Origin: Chloroflexota bacterium
Lineage (GTDB): Bacteria > Chloroflexota > UBA6077 > JADZDV01
Direction of reading: 5' to 3'
NCBI GenBank assembly: GCA_020850915.1
Contig: JADZDV010000064.1
Coordinates: 1 to 14,426 of the forward strand
DNA length: 14,426 nt
Positions 6,546 to 12,522 of the stretch are shown here, piece after piece. The notes below the pieces were generated by a model. The model saw nothing but the letters and a program-made list of their open reading frames with translations. It had not been told where the DNA came from and searched no databases. The translations under genes and the position numbers were made by a program. Position 1 is the stretch's first letter, and each line of letters opens with the position of its first letter.

Positions 6546-8114
6546 TTGAAGCTCGGCCTGTGGACCTCCTACGTCATCGTCTTCGTCAGTAGCGCCTGCA
6601 CGCTCATCCTGGAGCTGGTCGCGGGCCGCATTCTCGCGCCGATCATCGGCGTCTCCCTCTATAGCTGGACCAGCATCATCGGGGTAGTGCTGGCCGGCAT
6701 CTCGCTCGGCAACTACCTGGGCGGACGTGTCGCGGACCGCTGGCCCTCGCCCCGGACGCTCGGCCTGATCCTGTTCGGCGGCGGACTCGCAAGCCTGCTG
6801 GTGCTCCCGCTGGCTGTCGTGGCCCAGGACCAGGGCGTCTTCCGCACGGTGATCGTGGACGCTGCGCCGCAGGCTCGCCTGATGCTCCGCATCCTTCTGC
6901 TGACGACGATGTGCTTCTTCTTACCGGCGTTCATCCTCGGTATGGTCTCGCCGGTCGTGGTGAAGCTCGTTCTGCGAGATCTCTCCCGGAGCGGCAACAC
7001 GGTCGGAAAGATCTACGCCTTTTCGACGCTTGGCAGCATCGTCGGCACGTTCTTCACGGGCTTCTACCTGATCGCCACGTTCGGCACTCGCATGATCGTG
7101 CTCGGCGTGGGCGTGGTCTTGATCGTCATGGCCGTCATCTTCGGCGGCATGCTCCGCCCGGGCAGACCGGGCCACGTGGTAGCGAGCGCCGGCGGATTGG
7201 TCCTGCTGGCCCTCCTGCTCGCCACGTCAAGCGCCGTCAATGCGTTCGAGAGTCCCTGTCAGAAGGAGACGGACTACTACTGCATCAAGGTCTACGACCA
7301 GGACCACGGCAACAACCGCGTTCTTCGAACGCTGGTCCTGGACCACCTGATCCACAGTTATACGGACATGAACGACCCTACCTACCTGGAGTACTCCTAT
7401 CTGAAGGTCTACGCTGAGCTGACGGACTACGTGGCGCGGGACAGACCGGACTTCCGCTCGGTCTTCATCGGCGGTGGTGGCTACACCCTGCCGAAGGCGC
7501 TGCCGATCCTGTACCCGCGGTCGAGCGTGGACGTCGTGGAGATCGATCCCGGCGTCACGGAGATCGCCGAGCAGTTCCTCGGACTCTCCCCTGACAGCCG
7601 CGTCAACACGATCAACTTTGACGCCCGCCTGGTGTTCGAAGACCTCGTCAACGGTCCGAAATACGACCTCGTCTTCGGGGATGCCTTCAATGACCTGTCC
7701 GTTCCCTACCACCTCACCACCAGGGAGTTCGACGCCCTCGTCCGCGCCGTCTTGAGCGACAACGGTCTCTACATGGTCAACGTCATCGACAAGATGCAGG
7801 GCGGCCTCTTCATCCCCGCGTACGTGCGGAGCATGCAGGCGGCATTCCCGCACGTGTACATCATGGCTTCCGGCAGCCCCTGGAATACAAGCCTGGCATA
7901 TACCTACACCGTTGTCGGGAGCCTCAGACCGATCGACGAGGCGCGGCTCAGGACGGTGAAAGGACAGAATTCAGACGGCTCGATCGTGACTCGGATCATG
8001 CCCGCCGACGAGATGCGGCGCTGGCTGGACGCCCAGCCGGGTCCGATGCTCACCGACGACTACGCCCCGGCGGACAACCTCCTGGCGCCGCTCTTTGCCG
8101 AACGAGGGCAGTGA
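6546..8114 (+). CDS. Membrane protein fused to spermidine-synthase-like domain (522 aa)
   Basis: The N-terminal half has about seven hydrophobic helices (approximately 3-27, 36-60, 71-93, 110-142, 155-180, 181-202, 210-232), resembling the MFS-like part of 'fused MFS/spermidine synthase' proteins. The C-terminal half is a Rossmann-fold aminopropyl/methyltransferase-like domain. It has VFIGGGGYTLPKAL (306-319) for cofactor binding, VVEIDPGVTEIAEQF (330-344), and YDLVFGDAFNDLSVPYHLTTREF (373-395) at the catalytic loop. True spermidine synthases differ at that loop, so polyamine synthesis is not assured. TTG at 6546 is preferred because it directly precedes the first helix (MKLGLWTSYVIVF) and has GGGAG 10 nt upstream. 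A longer GTG start at 6462 would add a Cys/Arg-rich tail that looks non-coding. The gene overlaps the next one by 4 bp. Confidence 0.88.
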   Translation: MKLGLWTSYVIVFVSSACTLILELVAGRILAPIIGVSLYSWTSIIGVVLAGISLGNYLGGRVADRWPSPRTLGLILFGGGLASLLVLPLAVVAQDQGVFRTVIVDAAPQARLMLRILLLTTMCFFLPAFILGMVSPVVVKLVLRDLSRSGNTVGKIYAFSTLGSIVGTFFTGFYLIATFGTRMIVLGVGVVLIVMAVIFGGMLRPGRPGHVVASAGGLVLLALLLATSSAVNAFESPCQKETDYYCIKVYDQDHGNNRVLRTLVLDHLIHSYTDMNDPTYLEYSYLKVYAELTDYVARDRPDFRSVFIGGGGYTLPKALPILYPRSSVDVVEIDPGVTEIAEQFLGLSPDSRVNTINFDARLVFEDLVNGPKYDLVFGDAFNDLSVPYHLTTREFDALVRAVLSDNGLYMVNVIDKMQGGLFIPAYVRSMQAAFPHVYIMASGSPWNTSLAYTYTVVGSLRPIDEARLRTVKGQNSDGSIVTRIMPADEMRRWLDAQPGPMLTDDYAPADNLLAPLFAERGQ

Positions 8115-8584
8115 GCCGCTCCGCGGCCTCGGCCGCCGTCATCTGGACCGCTCTGGCGCTGTCGCTGGCCGGCTGCCTCTCTCCACAGGACAACACGGTC
8201 GTGATGGAGGACAGCTCGATGGAGCCAACGTTCACCGCTCGAGACGTGCTTACCTTCCAGCCGGCGAGCCGCTACGAGCGTGGGGACGTGGTGGCCTTCG
8301 ACTATCCGTTCGCCTACCCTGGCCGGCCCCGGCGAACACTCGTGGCCCGCATCGTCGGCCTTCCTGGCGACCTGGTCAGGCTGGGGCCTGACGAGCTCGC
8401 CATCAACGGCATGCCGGTGGCGGAGCCGTACGCCAAGAACCGCGACCGCATGGACGTCCGCGAGATCGCCGTCCTACCAGACCGCTATGTCGTCCTGGGC
8501 GACGACCGCGCGAACCAGCGAGACTCCCGCTGGTGGGGCCAGCTCCCAGCCGAGAAAGTCCTGGGGCGCGTCCGCGTCGAGTGA
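8111..8584 (+). CDS. lepB: Type I signal peptidase (S26) homologue lacking the catalytic lysine
   Basis: The 157-residue protein has the S26 boxes in order: SSMEPTF (nucleophile Ser36), RGDVVAFDYP (57-66), LVARIVGLPGD (77-87) and VVLGDDRANQRDSRWWG (127-143). Type I signal peptidases cut leader peptides from exported proteins at the outer face of the membrane with a Ser/Lys dyad. The lysine normally sits just before the Arg of the IVGLPGD box (KR), but here it is Ala79 followed by Arg80. The N-terminal hydrophobic segment ends LAGC (Cys22), a lipobox, so the protein may be a lipoprotein instead of the usual membrane-spanning form. GTG start in a GTGA overlap with the upstream gene's stop, with GAGGG just before; translational coupling is likely. 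It may be inactive, use another base, or have a binding role. Confidence 0.85.
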   Translation: MSRSAASAAVIWTALALSLAGCLSPQDNTVVMEDSSMEPTFTARDVLTFQPASRYERGDVVAFDYPFAYPGRPRRTLVARIVGLPGDLVRLGPDELAINGMPVAEPYAKNRDRMDVREIAVLPDRYVVLGDDRANQRDSRWWGQLPAEKVLGRVRVE

Positions 8585-8613
8585 GCCACGTACTGGCGAA
8601 CGCGTGTTGCGCA

Positions 8614-8728
8614 ACAGACCGGTCCGACGCGCTGTGCGCTCCCGTTCCAGCGCTCGCTCGCCGCGGGGTGCGCTCGACTCCCGCTGAACCCCGCGGCAGT
8701 TTTCCAGACGGCGCCCCTACCGGTCTGT
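8614..8728. repeat. 10-bp inverted repeat flanking the terminator region
   Basis: ACAGACCGGT (8614-8623) and its exact reverse complement ACCGGTCTGT (8719-8728) bound a 115-bp stretch that contains the intrinsic terminator. The left arm overlaps a perfect 12-bp palindrome, TGTTGCGCAACA (8605-8616). It may be a relic of a small inverted-repeat element or paired operator sites, or chance in GC-rich DNA. Confidence 0.4.
8660..8705 (+). terminator. Intrinsic terminator after the signal-peptidase-like gene
   Basis: GCCGCGGGGT (8660-8669) and ACCCCGCGGC (8688-8697) form a perfect 10-bp GC-rich stem with an 18-nt loop, followed by AGTTTTCC. It lies about 75 nt past the stop codon and would end the 6546-8584 operon. 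Confidence 0.7.
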
Positions 8729-8817
8729 CGACCACGCAGCACCGTTCTTCGGGCGCACCCCCGATGCGCCTGGCGTTGCGTTCATGGTGCGTCGGATGTA
8801 TGCTCTGAGGGGCGCCG
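8709..8817. repeat. 10-bp inverted repeat around the regulator's upstream region
   Basis: CGGCGCCCCT (8709-8718) and AGGGGCGCCG (8808-8817) are exact reverse complements, with the candidate promoter 8776-8804 between them. Apart from this, the two other inverted repeats, the terminator and the direct repeat, I see nothing in the 344-bp gap 8585-8928, and no gene. Confidence 0.35.
8776..8804 (+). promoter_or_regulatory. Candidate promoter of the PAS-GAF-BTAD regulator
   Basis: TTGCGT (8776-8781) and TATGCT (8799-8804) are separated by exactly 17 bp. The -10 box matches four of six bases and the -35 box three of six. The transcript would start near 8811 and include both copies of the direct repeat before the regulator's ATG at 8929. 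Confidence 0.35.
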
Positions 8818-8837
8818 CGGCCGTTTCGTGAAGCAGT

Positions 8838-8936
8838 CTCCTGGACGTCTGAGCGATGGCCGCCAGGGGTAGGCGCTGTCAGTCGCCAGGTCGTAGCATC
8901 AGAAACCACCCTTCTGGACGTTTGAGCGATGGGCGC
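8838..8936 (+). repeat. 26-bp direct repeat overlapping the regulator start codon
   Basis: The 26 bases 8838-8863 and 8911-8936 match at 23 positions, with a core of CTGGACGT-C/T-TGAGCGATGG. They are spaced 73 bp apart, close to seven helical turns. The second copy contains the regulator's ATG (8929). The first copy also contains an ATG (8856), but in another frame that stops early. This may be paired binding sites or a duplicated gene start. Confidence 0.6.
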
Positions 8937-11214
8937 TCGCCGCGGCAGGAATGGAGTCGCGCCTCAGTTGTCACCGGGCGCGCTGGACCTGCTCGCCACA
9001 ACCGATGAATGCGTCCTGGCCCTTACCGGCGCTGGCCGCGTCGTCGACCTGAACGCGGCGGCCGAGCAATTGCTCGGCTGCCGACGGAGCGACGCGATTG
9101 GCCGGCAATGCAACGAGGTGCTGGGATGCCATGATGGGAGAGGCTGCGCCCACCAGGACCAGGCCTCCTGTCCGCTGCTGCTAGCGGTCCGCACCGGCCG
9201 GCTCCCGCCAAGCCTCGACTTGTTCGTAAGCCCTCGCGGCGAGCGAATGATCGAGGTCAGCGGGAGCGCGGTCCTGGTCCCGGGCGAGGCAGACGCTCGC
9301 GCGTTGCTGCTCGTCCGGCCGTTGCCCGGCGGTATCGTCGACACGCTCTACGGGTCGACCGTCCAGACGGGCGCCGGGTCTGGCGCAGCGCGAAACCCGG
9401 TCTGGAGAGCCGACCTCGCCGAAACTCTCGATCGCCTGCTCATCGCCACCGGAGCGGACGCCGCCGAGCTTTTTCTCGTCGCCCCAGGAGGCACCCAGCT
9501 CCTGCTCGCGGCCCATCGGGGGCGTGCTCCGCGCGCATTCCGGCAGATCACCCGGTTCGAGCCTGGCCAGGGGTTCCCCGGCCTGGTGGCCGAGACGGGC
9601 GAGCCCGTCGTCAGCCTCGACCTCGCGCATGACGATCGCTTCCTGAGAACGAGCGTGAAGCAGCAGGGCTTCCGCTCTTACCTCTGCGTCCCGGTCCAGA
9701 GCGAATCCGGCCTGCTCGGCAGCTTGCACGTCGCCTTCCGTCGGCGACGCGCGGCGCCCAGCGCACTGCTCTCGTTCCTCGGGCGAGTTGCGCCGCATCT
9801 CGCGACGGCGCTGGAGCTAGCTCGCCTTCGCGCCGCGGAGCGCGTTGCCATCCAGCCGCTGGACGCTGCCGCGGACGCCAGCCTCAACCTGCAACGGGCG
9901 GCTGACCAGAGTCTCGAGACCTTGATGGAGGTTGCCGGCGTGGACCGGGGCGCGTTGCTGCTGACCGACGTCCCGGGGGCCGACGCGCTCCAGCTCATCA
10001 GCGAGCAGCGCCTGTCACCACGCCTGCATCGCGTGCTGACCAGCGCCTGCGAGCCGAGCAGTTGTCCCGCTCTCACGAGCCTGCGCAGCGTCCTCCCCGC
10101 CGACCGCGCCTGGACCGAATCGCCCTGCTGCCAGACGGTCCAGCGCCATCTGGCCTGCGCCATGTGCCTGCCGCTCCAGATCGATGGCCGGCCACTCGGC
10201 ATCGCCCTGCTCGGGAGCGGCCAGCACGATCCTCTGCCAGCGCGCCGCTTGAGCTACCTCCACGCCGCGCTCACTCGGGCCGCGCTGACCATCCAGCACG
10301 CTCGGGTAGCGGTGATCGAGGAGCGCACGGCCCGCGCAGCCGCCAGCGGCGACGGGCGGCCCACCGCCCCTGCCATCGCCGCGTCCGCGGTGACCCCCCC
10401 GGGCGCGGCAACCGGCGCGCCCTTCCTTGACCTTCGCTGTCTGGGCCCGTTCACACTGCTCCGCGATGGACTCCCCGTCCCGGCGCACCGTTTCGCCCGC
10501 CGACGATCGCTCACGCTCCTCAAAATCCTGCTCACACGCTACGGCAAGCCGGTCCACCGCGAAGAACTCGTCGAGCTGCTCTGGCCCGACGGCAGTCCCC
10601 GGGTAGCCGGCGACCTCTTGAACGTCGTGGTCCATTATCTTCGACGCGGTCTGGAGCCAGCAGCGCGGGCGAACCAGCCCTCCGCGTACATCCGGACGAA
10701 CGGCGACTACTACGCTTTTGACACCACCTCACAGCACCGCCTGGACACCCAGGACTTCATGGAGCTGTCGCGGCTGGGCCAGGAGCATGAGAGGCGAGGC
10801 CGGCAGGATGAGGCGCTCTCCGCCTACGAGCGAGCGCTCGCTGCCTACACCGGCGACTTTCTCGAGGACGAGCTGTACAGTGATTGGTGCGCGCTGGAGC
10901 GGGAGTACCTGCGGGAGACGTTCCTGAGCGCCCTGTGGCGGGCCGCCCACCTCCGAGTGGACCGCGGCGACTTCGAGGTTGGCGTGCAATGGTACCGGCG
11001 CGCTCTCCTGTCCGACGCCACGCTGGAGGAAGTCCACCGGGCACTCATGGAGGCGTTCTGGCGCGCGGGACGGCGCGACGAGGCGCTGCGCCAGTACCGC
11101 GAGTGTGAGGCGGTGCTTGCGCGAGAGCTCCACGTGGCTCCGATGACGGAGACCGAAGCGTTGCGCCAGCGGATCGTCGGAGAATGCACGCCGGTCCCCG
11201 TCGCCGTGCGCTGA
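8929..11214 (+). CDS. PAS-GAF-GAF-BTAD (SARP-like) sensor-transcription factor (761 aa)
   Basis: This is a one-component regulator. An N-terminal PAS domain (about 15-135: TTDECVLALTGAGRVVDLNAAAEQLLG) holds cysteines 51, 61, 67, 73 and 81. GAF domain 1 spans about 160-300 (FEPGQGFPGLVAETGEPV, YLCVPV). GAF domain 2 spans about 325-465 and has Cys374, 379, 400, 401, 410 and 413. After an Ala/Pro/Gly linker (470-497), an OmpR-like winged helix (498-600: LRCLGPFTLLRDG, HREELVELLWPDG, YIRTNGDYYAF) joins a BTAD helical repeat domain (603-752: YTGDFLEDELYSDWCALEREYL, ALMEAFWRAGRRDEALRQY). The C-terminal half is that of SARP/AfsR-type activators. The cysteine clusters suggest a metal, Fe-S or redox sensor. 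It lies upstream of, and in the same direction as, the nar genes, recalling DnrS of Thermus. The ATG start has only a weak ribosome binding site. Confidence 0.9.
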   Translation: MGARRGRNGVAPQLSPGALDLLATTDECVLALTGAGRVVDLNAAAEQLLGCRRSDAIGRQCNEVLGCHDGRGCAHQDQASCPLLLAVRTGRLPPSLDLFVSPRGERMIEVSGSAVLVPGEADARALLLVRPLPGGIVDTLYGSTVQTGAGSGAARNPVWRADLAETLDRLLIATGADAAELFLVAPGGTQLLLAAHRGRAPRAFRQITRFEPGQGFPGLVAETGEPVVSLDLAHDDRFLRTSVKQQGFRSYLCVPVQSESGLLGSLHVAFRRRRAAPSALLSFLGRVAPHLATALELARLRAAERVAIQPLDAAADASLNLQRAADQSLETLMEVAGVDRGALLLTDVPGADALQLISEQRLSPRLHRVLTSACEPSSCPALTSLRSVLPADRAWTESPCCQTVQRHLACAMCLPLQIDGRPLGIALLGSGQHDPLPARRLSYLHAALTRAALTIQHARVAVIEERTARAAASGDGRPTAPAIAASAVTPPGAATGAPFLDLRCLGPFTLLRDGLPVPAHRFARRRSLTLLKILLTRYGKPVHREELVELLWPDGSPRVAGDLLNVVVHYLRRGLEPAARANQPSAYIRTNGDYYAFDTTSQHRLDTQDFMELSRLGQEHERRGRQDEALSAYERALAAYTGDFLEDELYSDWCALEREYLRETFLSALWRAAHLRVDRGDFEVGVQWYRRALLSDATLEEVHRALMEAFWRAGRRDEALRQYRECEAVLARELHVAPMTETEALRQRIVGECTPVPVAVR

Positions 11215-11222
11215 CGGCGCAC
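11206..11222 (+). terminator. Small hairpin at the regulator stop codon
   Basis: GTGCGC-TGACG-GCGCAC forms a 6-bp stem with the regulator's TGA stop in the loop. There is no T-tract, so termination here is doubtful. I found no convincing promoter in 11215-11356, so read-through from the regulator into the nar genes remains possible. Confidence 0.25.
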
Positions 11223-11356
11223 ATGCGCGAATAGCCCCCCCATTTCGCGGAAGCCGCTCGGAATCCTCGGATGGAAAGCTATGCCCAGGATTCTTCTGGC
11301 TCGGGGCCTGGACTGGCGGAAGCCCCTTGGTACATCAGAGCGGCAACCTGCATGGC

Positions 11357-11569
11357 GTGTCGTTCGTCATCCGTCTCTGGCTGGAGCAACGCGAAGTGCC
11401 AGAGGAGCCGGAATGGCGGTTTCAAGTGCGGCATGTCCAGAGCGGGGATGAGATCCACTGTCGTCATCTGACAGATCTGCTGGCTTTCGTCGAACGCCAC
11501 GCTGGAGTACCTGGCCCCAGCCGAGAACCAGCTTCACACGACATCCACTTCGCACACGAGGAGGTTTGA
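11357..11569 (+). CDS. Small uncharacterised protein (about 70 aa) upstream of the cytochrome
   Basis: From GTG 11357 the protein starts MSFVIRLWLEQREVPEEPEW and continues RFQVRHVQSGDEIHCRHLTDLLAFVERH. The sequence alternates beta-strand-like and helical parts, as in a small folded domain. The strand SFVIRLWLE followed by W-x-F/G-x-V-x-HVQSG and a final helix LTDLLAFVERH looks like a small family I associate with Chloroflexota, without known function. An upstream TTG at 11327 would lengthen it by ten residues. Its TGA (11567-11569) lies inside the spacer between the cytochrome gene's ribosome binding site and ATG, so the two are likely translationally coupled. The function is unknown. Confidence 0.65.
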   Translation: MSFVIRLWLEQREVPEEPEWRFQVRHVQSGDEIHCRHLTDLLAFVERHAGVPGPSREPASHDIHFAHEEV

Positions 11570-11571
11570 TC

Positions 11572-12471
11572 ATGAAGCGGAGCCGAGGAGGCAAGCCGGT
11601 GCACTTCGGCGGTGTGGCCGGGTTCGGCCTCGCCCTCGTGCTGTTCGCGGCCACCACCGGCGCCCCTGCGCAGGCGGCCCCTGCCAGCCAGGCGGGCCAG
11701 AGTGGCGAGGCGATCTTTCAGGCGAAGTGCGCCGCCTGCCACACGATCGGTCGCGGCCAACTGGTCGGACCGGACCTCCAGGGCATCGCGTCGCGCCAGA
11801 GCCACGATTGGCTGGTCAGTTGGATTACCGAGCCCGATCAGCTTATCGCGCGCGGTGACCCCATCGCGCAGGAGCTGATCAAGCAGTACCCGGTCCAGAT
11901 GCCGAACATGGGCGTCTCGCCCGCCGAGGCCGATGCGGTGCTTGCTTACATCGCCGCTGCCCCAGCCGGCGGAGTTGGCACCGCCCCGGCCGCCGTGTCC
12001 CTGCCACCGGGCGATCCCGTGGTCGGCGAGGCGTACTTTGACGGAACCCGCCGCTTTCAGAATGGTGGTCCGCCCTGCATTGGCTGCCACAGCTTCGGAG
12101 GCATCGGGGCGCTTGGCGGCGGCGTGCTCGGACCGGATCTCGGCGGCGCCGCCGCGAAGTTCGGCGATGTCGGTCTGGCCTCGTTCCTGGCGACAGTACC
12201 CACCCTGACAATGAACGCCGTTTGGAGCCAGGCCCCGCTCACCCCCAACGAGCAGGCCGATCTCGCGGCCTTTCTGAAACAGCCCGTGGCGCAACGGTCC
12301 ACGGACGCGCTCCTGCCGCTGACCGCCCTGACCGAGGCGGGCACGATACTCCTGCTGGTGCTGGCGCACCTCGTGTGGCGGCGGCGTCTGGCCGGGGTAC
12401 GCCGCCCGATGGTGGCGCTTCGTCGGCTCGCGCCGACCAGCCGGCGCCTGGCATCCGGGCCAGGCCGCTAG
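11572..12471 (+). CDS. Membrane-anchored dihaem cytochrome c of the nar/nxr operon (299 aa)
   Basis: An N-terminal signal segment (about 12-36, ending APAQAA) sends the protein out of the cytoplasm. Two c-type haem domains follow. Domain 1 has CAACH (53-57), VGPDLQGIA and candidate axial Met110 or Met113 in QMPNM. Domain 2 has CIGCH (169-173), LGPDLGG and candidate Met214. A C-terminal helix (about 254-269) and an Arg-rich tail anchor it in the membrane with the haems outside. ATG 11572 is chosen over TTG 11566 because GAGGAGGT sits 6 nt upstream. It lies 51 bp before narG and should pass electrons between the quinone/cytochrome pool and the Nar/Nxr complex. The position and dihaem build match NarC of Thermus; Nitrobacter nxr operons also begin with a cytochrome c gene. 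Confidence 0.9.
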   Translation: MKRSRGGKPVHFGGVAGFGLALVLFAATTGAPAQAAPASQAGQSGEAIFQAKCAACHTIGRGQLVGPDLQGIASRQSHDWLVSWITEPDQLIARGDPIAQELIKQYPVQMPNMGVSPAEADAVLAYIAAAPAGGVGTAPAAVSLPPGDPVVGEAYFDGTRRFQNGGPPCIGCHSFGGIGALGGGVLGPDLGGAAAKFGDVGLASFLATVPTLTMNAVWSQAPLTPNEQADLAAFLKQPVAQRSTDALLPLTALTEAGTILLLVLAHLVWRRRLAGVRRPMVALRRLAPTSRRLASGPGR

Positions 12472-12522
12472 CACATTGCTGACGACGAGCAACTGACTGT
12501 CCAAGTCACGGAGGTCACAGAC

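Noticed and set aside
11247..11324. GCGGAAGCC repeated at 11247-11255 and 11316-11324 as a possible regulator site before the small gene
   Set aside because: Only 9 bp, not palindromic, and easily expected by chance in GC-rich DNA.
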